A stretch of 64,000 nt of DNA from Acinetobacter tandoii DSM 14970 = CIP 107469 (GCF_000400735.1 NZ_KE007371.1:332702-396701), one strand, 5' to 3'; shown: positions 1-9,238, counted from the first letter of the stretch. Numbers and translations are program-made. Notes: generated from the sequence alone by a model not told the origin.

Positions 1-602
1 TGCAGGTGTTACATGTCGATTATCCACTCTCACCAGAACACCCGTTCCCAGAAGCAATTGATGCACTGTTCAACACGTATTTAAATTTACTGGATCAAGG
101 TATTCTAGCCAAAGATATTATTTTATCGGGTGATTCTTGCGGTGCAAACCTCGCAGTTGCTTTGGCAATTAAAATCCGCCAAGCACAACTCGAACAGGTC
201 AGTGGTTTAATTTTGCTTTCCCCATTTTTAGATTTGACCCTGACCAGTGAATCACTGCGCTTTAATCAAAAGCATGATGCCTTACTTTCTATTGAAGCCC
301 TCGAAGCAGGCATTGATTACTATTTACCTGCGGACATTGATCGTGGAGACCCACGCGTCTCACCTTTATTCGATGATTTGACGGGTTTACCTCCGACACT
401 GATTCAGGTCGGTTCTAAAGAAATTTTAATGGATGATGGGCAACGCTTTCAGCAACAAGCCGAGGCTGCAGGCGTTCAAGTTGAATTTAAGATTTACACA
501 GGGATGTGGCATAACTTTCATATGTTTAGTGCTTGGTTTGAAGAAGCCCAACAAGCTTTAGCAGATTTAGCCGCATTCGCGCACCGCCTAGATAAAAATT
601 AA
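1..602 (+). CDS. Alpha/beta hydrolase, HSL-type esterase (5' end outside window)
   Basis: The gene is cut by the left window edge; the frame is open from the first bases and the first possible start, a GTG at 6, is not the real one because family motifs should lie further upstream. The visible 199 residues hold the hormone-sensitive-lipase pattern: YPLSPEHPFP, then GDSCGANLA with the nucleophile Ser (codon 135-137), then an Asp in EILMDDG and a His in MWHNFH, giving a complete Ser-Asp-His triad. The usual family form is GDSAGG; here it reads GDSCGA. The oxyanion HGGG motif must be upstream. It likely hydrolyses short-chain esters in the cytoplasm; the substrate cannot be read. A convergent terminator follows. 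Confidence 0.88.
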   Translation, partial: QVLHVDYPLSPEHPFPEAIDALFNTYLNLLDQGILAKDIILSGDSCGANLAVALAIKIRQAQLEQVSGLILLSPFLDLTLTSESLRFNQKHDALLSIEALEAGIDYYLPADIDRGDPRVSPLFDDLTGLPPTLIQVGSKEILMDDGQRFQQQAEAAGVQVEFKIYTGMWHNFHMFSAWFEEAQQALADLAAFAHRLDKN

Positions 603-612
603 AATGCCATAA

Positions 613-638
613 AAAAGGTCAGCATCTGCTGACCTTTT
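613..638. terminator. Bidirectional intrinsic terminator
   Basis: Perfect 12-bp stem (AAAAGGTCAGCA / TGCTGACCTTTT) with a 2-nt loop lies between the convergent esterase and azoR genes and has an A/T tract on each side, so it can serve both. Confidence 0.85.
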
Positions 639-657
639 CGTTTCTTAATCTTCAAGC

Positions 658-1224
658 TTAGATGAGTTTAACCTGTGCCAAAGCTGCTTCAATCGCTTTA
701 TTTTTAAGTTCTTCACCCATATTGACACCTTCAGCACGTACAACATCTACCTGCTCGACACCAGTAAAGTTAAACACCGTTTTCAAAAAGCCTTCTTGGA
801 AATCCGCAGGACTATTATCACCATAGACACCGCCACGACTGCTGGCAATATAAACCTGTTTATTGCCAGCCAAACCTACAGGACCATTTTCAGTATATTT
901 AAAAGTTTTACCTGCAACACTAATACGGTCAATCCATGCTTTTAAGGTTGAAGCCAAACCAAAGTTGTACATTGCTGCACCTACAACGACCACATCTGCA
1001 GCTAAATACTGCTGGATGATCTGTTCACCTAAAGCTGCTTGCTCAGCATTTTGACCCATTAAGATTTCTGCAGTTAGATGTGGAATCGGCTGTGCGGCCA
1101 AATCCAAATACTCAACCTGTACATTGTCGTGCTTCGCTTGTAATTGCTCAACAATCGCTTGGCTTAACTGGCGCGAAACTGATGCTGTACCTAAAATGCT
1201 TGAGTCGATATGTAAAACTTTCAT
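658..1224 (-). CDS. azoR: FMN-dependent NADH-azoreductase
   Basis: The 188-residue flavodoxin-like protein begins MKVLHIDSS, has the FMN phosphate-binding serine-rich loop (SSILGTASVSR, residues 8-18), the flavin-contacting MYNFG (85-89) and SSRGG (128-132). These are hallmarks of AzoR quinone/azo reductases, which reduce quinones and azo bonds with NADH in the cytosol. A TTG-initiated extension to 1263 is possible on paper, but the family N-terminus starts exactly at the ATG at 1224. Single gene; the 237-bp gap to the divergent diguanylate cyclase gene must hold both promoters. Confidence 0.93.
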   Translation of the reverse strand: MKVLHIDSSILGTASVSRQLSQAIVEQLQAKHDNVQVEYLDLAAQPIPHLTAEILMGQNAEQAALGEQIIQQYLAADVVVVGAAMYNFGLASTLKAWIDRISVAGKTFKYTENGPVGLAGNKQVYIASSRGGVYGDNSPADFQEGFLKTVFNFTGVEQVDVVRAEGVNMGEELKNKAIEAALAQVKLI

Positions 1225-1461
1225 GATGCCACCGTAATTTTTGCTCTCTTGGAATAGAAGCAAGTTTAGGCCATCTATAAAAATAGAATAATTACTTCCG
1301 TTAATACACTATGTTCCATTTTTAGAACAAATTTAAATCTCTCTGAAAAAGAGAAATGTAAAGCAATCAAAAGTTTGATTAAAATTTATGCTATGGTTAG
1401 CAAAAATAATTCTCGCTTTAAAACAACAAAGGAACTGTTGATGTCGAGGGAATAAAAATCA

Positions 1462-2661
1462 ATGACGACCAACTCACCGCCCCCATCTCCAGCCTCGCTT
1501 CAACATAGACTCAAGAAAATTGTGCTTGAATATGGGGTGATCATGAACTGGAATACATTGAATAAATGTATTCTGATGTTAATTTTAGGCTGTGTGACTC
1601 ATCTAATTTGGATGCTCTGGAAAATTTTTATTTGGTTGAACCCCAGCCTATGGAGCATGACCAATTTAGGACTCATTAAACAACAAATTGTACTGAATCT
1701 GATTTTTATCGTCGTGCTTAGTAGCCTGATTTATCCTTGCATTTATTGGCAACACAAAGCTTGGGTCAAACGTTTTTTACCTTATATTACGGTGTGGTGT
1801 TTTATTACCTCTTTATGCCGAGATGCATATCTAATTGGCGTACTCAGCCCTGCGACCTTAAGCTCTTTTGTCAGTTTACTCACGGTAGGTTTAATTTTAT
1901 TTCCCCGTTCAATTGTTTACAGCGCCTTAATCCCTTCAACTTTATATTTATTTGTTTGTGGTTATTTGAGTTTACATGGCATGTTGCCTTATGCCCCCAT
2001 TTTCAATTTACCCAATGATACCTACGCCAATGCATTTTGGGTTGGAAGTATGCTGTATTTCATTACCCCTGTGGTCATGATTTGTCTGATCTTATTTGAA
2101 ATTCTACTCAGTCAATGGCGCAATCGTGAACAGCTCATTCAACAACTCAGCAGAATTGATCCACTGACCAATACCTATAATCGGCGTAGTCTGAATCAAT
2201 ATTTAGAGCACATCCAGCGTAAGAAAAATCAAAATTATGCCTTAGTCTTGCTTGATCTGGATCATTTTAAGTCTATAAATGACTGCCATGGGCACCATAA
2301 AGGCGATGAAGCCTTGATTCTAGTCGGGCAACTGCTCAAGCAGCATTTACGTGAAACCGATATTGTGGGACGTTTTGGAGGAGAAGAGTTTTTATTGCTG
2401 CTGTATCACACCACGCTTGAACAGGCTCAACACACGGCGGAACGCTGTCGCGCTGCAATTGAACATTTAGAATTGAAGGATGATAATGGCAGCCGTATTG
2501 CGCTGACTGCCAGTTTTGGAATTTCAACCGCACAATCCCCTTTAACTCCCTTTCAGTTACTGACCCAAGCGGATAAAGCCTTATACTTGGCCAAAGCATC
2601 TGGACGTAATCAAGTGCATATTTTCCAAGCGCAAACAGAAAATGGGGTGTCTGTCCCTTAG
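1462..2661 (+). CDS. Membrane-anchored diguanylate cyclase (GGDEF)
   Basis: The 399-residue protein has several hydrophobic segments in residues 33-215 (an integral-membrane sensory part I cannot assign to a named MASE domain) followed by a GGDEF domain from about residue 228. The active-site motif is GGEEF (306-310), consistent with cyclic-di-GMP synthesis. RETD at 297-300 is a proper RxxD inhibitory site five residues before it, so product inhibition is expected. Start ATG 1462 follows GAGGGA; an in-frame stop at 1453-1455 limits the 5' end. An internal ATG at 1543 is an alternative that would drop a Pro-rich cytoplasmic leader. The input signal is not readable. Confidence 0.9.
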   Translation: MTTNSPPPSPASLQHRLKKIVLEYGVIMNWNTLNKCILMLILGCVTHLIWMLWKIFIWLNPSLWSMTNLGLIKQQIVLNLIFIVVLSSLIYPCIYWQHKAWVKRFLPYITVWCFITSLCRDAYLIGVLSPATLSSFVSLLTVGLILFPRSIVYSALIPSTLYLFVCGYLSLHGMLPYAPIFNLPNDTYANAFWVGSMLYFITPVVMICLILFEILLSQWRNREQLIQQLSRIDPLTNTYNRRSLNQYLEHIQRKKNQNYALVLLDLDHFKSINDCHGHHKGDEALILVGQLLKQHLRETDIVGRFGGEEFLLLLYHTTLEQAQHTAERCRAAIEHLELKDDNGSRIALTASFGISTAQSPLTPFQLLTQADKALYLAKASGRNQVHIFQAQTENGVSVP

Positions 2662-2675
2662 TGTTTTATTCTCAC

Positions 2676-3356
2676 TTACTCAGCTTCGGTTTGATAGGCT
2701 TCCAAATAATTGACCCAACGCCCTTCCACCATCGCTGCTTCAACCCAAGCCTGTACCGCAGGATGTTGTAACATACTTTGCATATAACGCTGACTCGATG
2801 CAGACACGGGCAAAGCATACGTTTTAAATCGCATCACCACAGGCGCATAAAATGCATCGGCAATACTGAATGCTCCGCAGAGAAACCCATCCAGATCTGG
2901 ACGTTCTGCCCAGATTTGCTCAATACGTGCGACATCTTGCCTTAACTCGCTATTTTCAGCCCAAAGCCGTTGACCCACTTCTGCCAAGTGTGCCCGAATA
3001 TTCATGCCACATAAGGTTCTTAATTGGGTAAAGCCACTGTGCATTTCCGCACTGATACTTCTGGCTCTGGCACGTTGAGCTTTATCCTTGGGCCAAAGCG
3101 CATACTCAGGATATTGTTCTGCTAAATATTCACAAATAGCCAAAGAATCCCAGACTTTGACCTCTTGATCATACAAAATCGGCACTTTAGCATTGTCCGA
3201 AATAGACAATAATTTTTGCTTAAATGCGCCAATGGAGCGTTCGCGATCAAAATAAATCATGTGCTCTTGAAAAGGAATTTCAAAGGCTTTGAGCACCAAC
3301 CATGGGCGCATCGACCAGCTGGAATAATTTTTATTGGCAATATAAAGCTCTAACAT
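2676..3356 (-). CDS. Glutathione S-transferase family protein
   Basis: The 226-residue protein begins with the thioredoxin-like N-terminal GST domain (LYIANKNYSSWSMRPWLVLK), with the SSWSMR segment in the position of the catalytic Ser/Cys, and a KVPIL/SLAI pair typical of the glutathione site (cis-Pro and the Ser of the G-site). An all-helical C-terminal domain follows. It starts two bases after the dsbD stop, so it is probably co-transcribed with dsbD. The physiological substrate is unknown; maleylacetoacetate isomerase-like or detoxification roles are both possible. Confidence 0.88.
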   Translation of the reverse strand: MLELYIANKNYSSWSMRPWLVLKAFEIPFQEHMIYFDRERSIGAFKQKLLSISDNAKVPILYDQEVKVWDSLAICEYLAEQYPEYALWPKDKAQRARARSISAEMHSGFTQLRTLCGMNIRAHLAEVGQRLWAENSELRQDVARIEQIWAERPDLDGFLCGAFSIADAFYAPVVMRFKTYALPVSASSQRYMQSMLQHPAVQAWVEAAMVEGRWVNYLEAYQTEAE

Positions 3357-3358
3357 GA

Positions 3359-5179
3359 TTAAGGTCCTAGATCTTGTCCGAATTGTTTTAATTGTTGCAA
3401 CAGCTCAGCTTCGCTAAATGCTCCTGTTAAACGGAGTCCGCGGACTTCCTGTTGTTGAGGGGTTAAAAATAAATAGGTCGGTGGGCCTAAAATATCCCAT
3501 TGATTTAATAATTGTTGATGACTGGCATCGTAATGACTTAAATCCAACTTAATCAGCGTGTATGGACTGAGTGCTTGCTGGACTTGGGCCGATTTTAAAA
3601 TGCGATGCTCAATCGGCTGACATGCCACGCACCAGTCTGCATAAACATCAATCACAATGGCCCGATCTTTCGGAGCTTGTGCCAAAATTTGCTGAAACTC
3701 TGCGGCGGTTTGCGCCACATGCCACTGCATCTGTTGTTGCCCCTGTTCTACGAAGAAACGCTGGCTTTGTTGATATTGGCTATAAAACACATAAGGTACC
3801 ACCAACAGCAAAATCACAAGATATAATGGACGTAAAGGCGATTGTTGCCATAGGGCACGATACAACGCATAACCGATAAAGCTAAGACCCAATAACAGAC
3901 TTAAACCCTGCATCCAGCTTTCTGAAAGCAAGGGGCGAATGAAATAAAGTGCTAAGGCTAACATCAGAAAGGCAAATAACACCTTAATCTGGTTCATCCA
4001 TAAACCTGCTTTTGGCAAGGCTTTAGCTCCAAGAATACTGGCCAGCAATAAAGGTAGGCCCATACCAAAACCCAGCGTAAACAACAGTAAAGCACCTTGC
4101 CACTGATTCTGGGTTTGAGAAATAAATAGCAAAGCGCCTGCGAGTGGTGCTGTCATACAAGGACCGACCAGCAAAGCTGAAATCATGCCCATAACTGCCG
4201 CGCCAATCAGGCTACCGCCTTTCTGCATCGACTGCCAATGATCTAAACGATGTACCACTGCATGTGGCAAACGTAATTCGAATAGTCCAAATAAATTGAG
4301 CGCAAACACCACGAACAGCAAACTAAACGCAATTAAAGTTGAGGGCTGTTGTAACCAACGCTGAAAGTTCAAACCTGCGGAAGAGGCAACCAAGCCCAAC
4401 ACTGCATAGACCATCGCCATACTGCATACAAAGACCAAAGCAATCATCCATGCTTTGACTCCGCGCCGATCACGTACAATCAAGGAGCTGAGAATTGGGA
4501 TCATAGGTAAAGAACATGGTGTAAATGCCAGCAAAATGCCTAAACCCAAGAACAGCAATAAACCATAAATCGGTGAGCGCTGTGCCAATTGCGTAGACCA
4601 GCGTTGGTCCTGAGCAGTTTGTGATGCAGATGTTGCATTGGTCTGATCTAAAGCATCTGTATTTTCTACGGTAGCACTATTGTTATTCGAATTTAAATCT
4701 AACAATCGCTTAGGTGCTGTAAATTGATTTTGCAAAGCCACCAAACCATCTGCATCGGTTTTAAATTCAATGGTTTGTGGTGGATAACAAATACGGTCTT
4801 TGGCACAACCTTGCCAAGTCACTTGATATGTTTGTGAAGCCTGCGTTGGCACATTAAATTGTACCTGCTGATAATAAACTTGAGTTTGACCATAGTTATC
4901 ATCATGCAAGTCCTCTGCCTTTGGCAGTTTTAAGGGCAAAACATGTTGCCCTTGCCGCACTTCAAATTTATGCTGATACAAATAATAATGTTCGGGAATA
5001 TCCCAATGTAACTGCACTTCTTGTGCAGTTACAGATTCGACTTGAACAGGAAAAGCCTCTTCGGCAGATAATAAGGCTTGCTGCGCATGTAGGAAGGTTG
5101 AACAGAAAGCCAACAAAACAGCACACAGCCAGAGCACACTGCGCCCATAAGATTTTGAAAGCAGCAGAGACTTTTCCAT
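3359..5179 (-). CDS. dsbD: Thiol:disulfide interchange protein DsbD
   Basis: The protein has the full DsbD layout: signal peptide, periplasmic alpha domain with the Cys pair in CAKDRIC, an eight-helix membrane beta domain with the two redox cysteines in FTPCSLPM and GPCMTAPL, and a C-terminal thioredoxin-like gamma domain with WCVAC. It carries electrons from cytosolic thioredoxin to periplasmic DsbC/DsbG-type and cytochrome c maturation proteins. Start is uncertain: GTG at 5194 or ATG at 5179; I prefer the ATG because it gives a compact signal peptide, though neither has a good ribosome site. It lies in a tight run between an outer-membrane protein gene upstream and a GST gene downstream. 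Confidence 0.95.
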   Translation of the reverse strand: MEKSLLLSKSYGRSVLWLCAVLLAFCSTFLHAQQALLSAEEAFPVQVESVTAQEVQLHWDIPEHYYLYQHKFEVRQGQHVLPLKLPKAEDLHDDNYGQTQVYYQQVQFNVPTQASQTYQVTWQGCAKDRICYPPQTIEFKTDADGLVALQNQFTAPKRLLDLNSNNNSATVENTDALDQTNATSASQTAQDQRWSTQLAQRSPIYGLLLFLGLGILLAFTPCSLPMIPILSSLIVRDRRGVKAWMIALVFVCSMAMVYAVLGLVASSAGLNFQRWLQQPSTLIAFSLLFVVFALNLFGLFELRLPHAVVHRLDHWQSMQKGGSLIGAAVMGMISALLVGPCMTAPLAGALLFISQTQNQWQGALLLFTLGFGMGLPLLLASILGAKALPKAGLWMNQIKVLFAFLMLALALYFIRPLLSESWMQGLSLLLGLSFIGYALYRALWQQSPLRPLYLVILLLVVPYVFYSQYQQSQRFFVEQGQQQMQWHVAQTAAEFQQILAQAPKDRAIVIDVYADWCVACQPIEHRILKSAQVQQALSPYTLIKLDLSHYDASHQQLLNQWDILGPPTYLFLTPQQQEVRGLRLTGAFSEAELLQQLKQFGQDLGP

Positions 5180-5196
5180 AAACAAGACTGACACCC

Positions 5197-5967
5197 TTAG
5201 AATAAGTACGAAACGCCTAAACCTGATTGATAACTCTTATCTGCGCCACTGAGCACGACCCCCACACTGGCATCGAACTGAGTACGGTCATTCAATGCAT
5301 AAATGACCCCCGAGCCCAATGAATATTCATAATCTTGGCTCTCTGCTTTGCGATATACAAATTCAGAAAAACCAGACCATTTGTCAGAAAGTTTATAGCC
5401 AATGGTAGGGATTGCCGTCACAGCCCAATCCCCATTTTGAACTTCATAGCGCATGGTAATCGACGTATCGACCAAATCGCTTTGCTTATAAGAAACGGCA
5501 GTCGCCAAGGCATAAATATCATCTTCTGCGGTAAAGCCATCATTTCCTGTGGCCAACACCGCTTCTAAAAGCACAGCCATGGTCAAGTTTTCATCGTTCA
5601 AATCAATTGCACTTTTTAAACCGATGCTCACATCACCTAAACCATCTTCATCAACGGTTTTTCCCGCTTGTTTGACTTGGCTCCATGATGGCCCTTGCCA
5701 ACCCAGTTGTAATTCTAAGTTATGTGCAATCCCCGTACGGAGTAACATGTCGGCATTTAGCGTCGTCGTTTTTTGCTGTACACCATTGACCGTACTTTCT
5801 TCATAATTCGCACTTGGTAAACCTTGTTCCCAAGCCAATTGCCCAATTGGGGTAATCCCTGTCCCAATACCCGAACCTGGTCGATCAAAAGAGAAGTCTG
5901 CCGCAAAAGCTGGACAAGCTGCACCAAGAGTCAGTGCCAATACGCTACATTGTTGTAATTTTTTCAT
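5197..5967 (-). CDS. Predicted outer-membrane beta-barrel protein (transporter-like, meta-pathway phenol-degradation family)
   Basis: The 256-residue protein has a clear signal peptide (MKKLQQCSVLALTLGAACPAFA) and then alternating amphipathic strands ending in an aromatic residue (SYLF), the usual C-terminal signature for BamA-dependent barrels. The opening SFDRPGSGIGTGITPIGQLAWEQGLP resembles proteins annotated as transporters in the PF13557 group; that assignment is from memory of family style. Substrate is unknown. It ends just before the dsbD start and is probably the first gene of an operon with dsbD and the GST gene. Confidence 0.75.
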   Translation of the reverse strand: MKKLQQCSVLALTLGAACPAFAADFSFDRPGSGIGTGITPIGQLAWEQGLPSANYEESTVNGVQQKTTTLNADMLLRTGIAHNLELQLGWQGPSWSQVKQAGKTVDEDGLGDVSIGLKSAIDLNDENLTMAVLLEAVLATGNDGFTAEDDIYALATAVSYKQSDLVDTSITMRYEVQNGDWAVTAIPTIGYKLSDKWSGFSEFVYRKAESQDYEYSLGSGVIYALNDRTQFDASVGVVLSGADKSYQSGLGVSYLF

Positions 5968-5982
5968 GATTCGCCTCAGTGA

Positions 5983-6525
5983 TTAAGCTAATTCTTTCGA
6001 CATTTTTGCACCCTGACTACGCAACAATTCTAGGGTTTGACGTTCTTCTGGTAAAGCTTCACTCCAATTGATTTCATCAAAATCGCAATCAAAAAATAAA
6101 TCACTAATTGAAGATAAAATAGTCAGCCCTTGCTCATCACGCGTATTTGGGTCAACTTTAATTGCCAATAAGCGCTGCACAGCAGGTACACACGCTGAAC
6201 TCGCCGCATCCCAAAGTGGGCCATACAACTCTTCACTGTCCCATAAATAAAAATTGGCTTTAGCTTGGATTAAGGCTTCCAAAATATCTAAATGAACGGC
6301 TAATTCTTGCTGTTTTTGTTCTTCGCTGAGTCCTTGACCTGCTTCGTAAGCTTCGCTGACATGTTCCCACCATTGAAATAAACCATCCGACCACACTGAA
6401 ACAGCAGGTCCTTTTTCAGCATCAATAAAGTTTGGATCTAAACCTTCAGCCAAAAGACGTTGTACTTGTGGCAGGTCTAATTCTTCTATCGCCTGCACAA
6501 AGACTTGTTGTTGTGCTGTTAACAT
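5983..6525 (-). CDS. Ankyrin-repeat-like hypothetical protein
   Basis: The 180-residue protein begins QQQVFVQAIEELDLPQVQRLLAEGLDPNFID and later has PLWDAASSACVPAVQRLLAIKVDPNTRDEQGLTIL, two helix-turn-helix units of ankyrin type (residues about 10-40 and 105-140). A third unit is weaker. No signal peptide. Such proteins usually mediate protein contacts; no function can be assigned. It lies 15 bases upstream of the outer-membrane protein gene on the same strand, so it may lead the same transcript. Confidence 0.75.
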   Translation of the reverse strand: MLTAQQQVFVQAIEELDLPQVQRLLAEGLDPNFIDAEKGPAVSVWSDGLFQWWEHVSEAYEAGQGLSEEQKQQELAVHLDILEALIQAKANFYLWDSEELYGPLWDAASSACVPAVQRLLAIKVDPNTRDEQGLTILSSISDLFFDCDFDEINWSEALPEERQTLELLRSQGAKMSKELA

Positions 6526-6617
6526 GGAACATACTCTTTCATCAGTTTCAGAATATTATGCCGAATTCTCGGTCATTTGTTTTATGTAAATGTATATCTA
6601 AAGTTTTTAATTCATAT

Positions 6618-6642
6618 AAAAAAAGCCCCGCAGGGCTTTTTT
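6618..6642. terminator. Intrinsic terminator
   Basis: AAAAAAAGCCC / GGGCTTTTTT hairpin with a 4-nt loop sits directly downstream of the HPF/RaiA-like gene (minus strand) and has a T tract in both directions. Confidence 0.8.
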
Positions 6643-6667
6643 CTATTTTAGGCTCAATCAGTTGAGC

Positions 6668-7045
6668 TTAATCTTCATCATCAATCACATCTTTGTCTGC
6701 ATCAGCATCCGCAAATTCTAATTGCCCACCTCGGGGATTTTCTCTTTTTTCAAACAGATGCTCAAGGCTACGTTTCAAACGATCAATAGCGCCATGCAAA
6801 GCGGTATCAACATTATGTCCTTTATGATTCACAACCACAGGTTTTAATCCTGCTGGGCGTGCTTCAATCATACATTTAATATCATCATCGCCGCCTTTAT
6901 CCCCATTCTCATCACTTAAATGTACGGAGAAATGGGTAATACGTTCACTATGACGTTGGAATTCTTCATTCAGTTCTGCACGCACATAACTAATTAAACG
7001 ATCATTATTTTGAATGTTTTTATCTGTACGGATTTCAATGTTCAT
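6668..7045 (-). CDS. HPF/RaiA-family ribosome-associated protein
   Basis: The 125-residue protein has the beta-alpha-beta-beta-beta-alpha pattern of the ribosome hibernation family: an N-terminal NIEIRTDKNI strand, a first helix with YVRAELNEEFQRHSERI, the FSVHLSDENG strand pair, and a long second helix DTALHGAIDRLKRSLEHLF. It ends in a very acidic tail rich in Asp. Short HPF/RaiA proteins bind the 30S decoding region and silence 70S ribosomes in stress or stationary phase; whether this copy does so is inference. It is monocistronic with its own terminator. Confidence 0.78.
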   Translation of the reverse strand: MNIEIRTDKNIQNNDRLISYVRAELNEEFQRHSERITHFSVHLSDENGDKGGDDDIKCMIEARPAGLKPVVVNHKGHNVDTALHGAIDRLKRSLEHLFEKRENPRGGQLEFADADADKDVIDDED

Positions 7046-7939
7046 AATCTAATCCTCTTTATCTATCTGAATCTTTTTGTGCAAAACTTTTTTATCTTGG
7101 CACGCTTGTAACTTGCTGTTTACACAGCATTCGAACATCTTTAATCAATTTTGGAACTCATCTCCTCATTGAAATGATGAACACTTTTGAGTCTGCAGAA
7201 TCGTGTCCTTGTCCTTTGAATATCGGGCTTAACTCAAAAATATGCAAGTGCTATTTTAAAAAAAATAGCAAAAGGATAACCAATTATGACAACTCCTTAC
7301 TTGCATGGTTAAGAACTCATCAACTCCATACGCACTGCGCCCTATTGCCACAATTTAATTGGCTATTACGGTCAAATTATTCACCCTACATCGTCGCATT
7401 AAACCTGTGTCGCAGTGCTTTTTGTAGCGAATGGTAAAAACTTTGAAGAAAACGAGCTTGAGTATAAGTTAAGAACTTATTATCAACAGATTGTGTGACA
7501 CGGTATTTGCCGAGATGACTGTGCATTCATAAGTTTTATTGCATAATCAATAAAGAAACCTTGATGTTGATGAACACCCCCATTCTCTTAAACTGCTAAA
7601 AAATAATCTTAATCTTATATATTTTTATAGTGATTCAAAACTCCCCATAATTGACCACTCGGTTAATTATTTATCACAAAATCGGTGCAAATATTTGTTG
7701 CATATCATTTTTATATTGATGAATAAATAGCCAGTAAATTTAAATCATATTTTCACTGCCTAAAAAAACCAATAAAACATACACCGATTGGGAAAATGAT
7801 CAATGTTTTCAATAACATTGACTATCTTTTTACAAGCTATTTTTCAATGGCTAATTTTTTAAATTATTGGTCAAATTTGGCTTTATTTTTGCTAAAGAAT
7901 CTGTATCCTTTATACGCTTTCTCGGGGGAGATATTTTTA
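7046..7939. other. Long AT-rich intergenic stretch (894 bp)
   Basis: No gene is supported. It holds a perfect inverted repeat (TGCTATTTT, AAAA spacer, AAAATAGCA, 7249-7270), immediately followed by AAAGGA and a mini-ORF of eight codons (7286-7312). The same frame continues to 7498 with only two internal stops, giving a degenerate coding look that I cannot match to a family. The last 200 bases are very AT-rich and must carry the porin promoter and leader. Confidence 0.6.
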
Positions 7940-8665
7940 ATGAAACTGACTCAAATTGCGGCGACATGTGCATTGGCTACTGCAGCAACTTTTACTCAAG
8001 CTGCGCCAATCTGGCAAGATTTTAGTATCACAGGTTTATATGGTGAAGATTACCAACTGATTGCACGTGAAGATGAGCAAAGTACGGTAACTTTTGAATA
8101 CGCAGCAAAATTGCAATACGGTGATTTTTTCGCTTTTGCTGACCGCACCAATAACGATGTGAGTGGCAACGAAACTTATTTCGAAGTTTCACCGCGTTTG
8201 AGCCTCGGTGCTGTCTCTGGTCAAAAACTTGAGCTTGGGCCAATTAAAGATGTATTGGTTGCAACCACGTGGGAAGGTGGCGAAGGCTTCAATAACTACT
8301 TATATGGTATTGGTGTAGATTTAGCGATTCCATATTTCCAATATGCGCAAGTTAACCTTTACAAAGTAGACAACTACAAAAACACACCTGACGATTACCA
8401 AATGACTTTGGTATATGGCGTGCCATTTAAAGTCGGTTCAGAAGACTTCTTGGTTGATGGCTTCTTAGACTGGTCTACTGCTGAAGAAGATGGTCATGCA
8501 AGCGAAATGAACTGGACGACACAATGGAAATGGAATGTAGGTAAACACATTTCTCCAAATACACGTTTATACCTTGGTACTGAATGGTCAGTATGGAATA
8601 ACAAATACAGTATTAAAGGTAAAGACGAAAATAATGTCAGTGCTTTAATTAAATACCATTTCTAA
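7940..8665 (+). CDS. OmpK/Tsx-type nucleoside-specific channel-like outer-membrane protein
   Basis: The 241-residue protein has a signal peptide (MKLTQIAATCALATAATFTQA, cleavage before APIW), then a beta-barrel with many aromatic girdle residues and a terminal LIKYHF strand. The WQDFSITGLYGEDY opening and the FFAFADRTN and EVSPRLSLG segments resemble the Tsx/OmpK channel family. The open frame extends up to 7796, but ATG 7940 has the strong ribosome site GGGGGAG ten bases upstream and starts a proper signal peptide, so the upstream part is leader. Nucleoside passage is the family role; the actual substrate is inference. Confidence 0.82.
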   Translation: MKLTQIAATCALATAATFTQAAPIWQDFSITGLYGEDYQLIAREDEQSTVTFEYAAKLQYGDFFAFADRTNNDVSGNETYFEVSPRLSLGAVSGQKLELGPIKDVLVATTWEGGEGFNNYLYGIGVDLAIPYFQYAQVNLYKVDNYKNTPDDYQMTLVYGVPFKVGSEDFLVDGFLDWSTAEEDGHASEMNWTTQWKWNVGKHISPNTRLYLGTEWSVWNNKYSIKGKDENNVSALIKYHF

Positions 8666-8681
8666 GCATTTAATTAACGCT

Positions 8682-8712
8682 AAAAAAGCAAGATATCTGT
8701 CTTGCTTTTTTT
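8682..8712. terminator. Intrinsic terminator
   Basis: AAAAAAGCAAGA / TCTTGCTTTTTT hairpin with a 6-nt loop, placed after the porin stop and before the convergent minus-strand gene; usable on both strands. Confidence 0.85.
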
Positions 8713-8737
8713 ATGGCTAAATGAAAAGTTCCATCGT

Positions 8738-9238
8738 TTAAATTAAGCGTTTTGGACGTAAATTCTCTGCAATGAGACTAATAACAGCGTGATTTTGTTG
8801 CATGGCATTGCGATAAAAGCTTTTTAATTGGGTCAACAATAAGGTCAATTCAGCTTGATCCAACTCAGCCGTGTTATCCCCTAATAACTGAGCGACATCA
8901 GACGTAGGACGGTGTTGCCGACAATATTTTTGCAAATCTTCTGTGCTGATTTGTTCGAGTGCCTGTGTTAATTCCATGACATGGACCGCAGGATTATAAC
9001 GTGCGACGGGTTTTAGTTTTGGATGTTCTGAAATGGGATATTCAGCATAAATTAAATCATGCAAACTCAAACTTGCTGAACTGTGTTGACTTAACACCTG
9101 ATCTAACACAGGCCATAGTTTCCCCAAATCGATTTGTTGCTGTAAGTTTGGGGCATGTTCTATATCCTCCATGCTGTAGGCATCAAGCATCAAGTTTTCT
9201 AAATCATTCGGGGCTATGCTAAAAAGAAACGCGTCCAT
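8738..9238 (-). CDS. DUF1877 (YfbM)-like hypothetical protein
   Basis: The 166-residue soluble protein has IDLGKLWPVLDQVL in its first third and a C-terminal LLLTQLKSFYRNAMQQNHAVISLI segment; this leading and closing pattern resembles the DUF1877/YfbM family, whose function is unknown. It starts with ATG at 9238 after AGGAG, a good ribosome site. Convergent with the porin gene, divergent from the next secreted protein. The family assignment is tentative. Confidence 0.6.
   Translation of the reverse strand: MDAFLFSIAPNDLENLMLDAYSMEDIEHAPNLQQQIDLGKLWPVLDQVLSQHSSASLSLHDLIYAEYPISEHPKLKPVARYNPAVHVMELTQALEQISTEDLQKYCRQHRPTSDVAQLLGDNTAELDQAELTLLLTQLKSFYRNAMQQNHAVISLIAENLRPKRLI

Noticed and set aside
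7174..7437. Plus-strand 87-codon frame in the porin upstream gap
   Set aside because: No ribosome site, Cys- and Asn-rich chance-like composition, no family resemblance, and it overlaps the mini-ORF and the inverted repeat in another frame.
7796..7939. 48-residue N-terminal extension of the OmpK/Tsx-like protein
   Set aside because: It would destroy the signal peptide; ATG 7940 has a strong ribosome site and a normal export signal.
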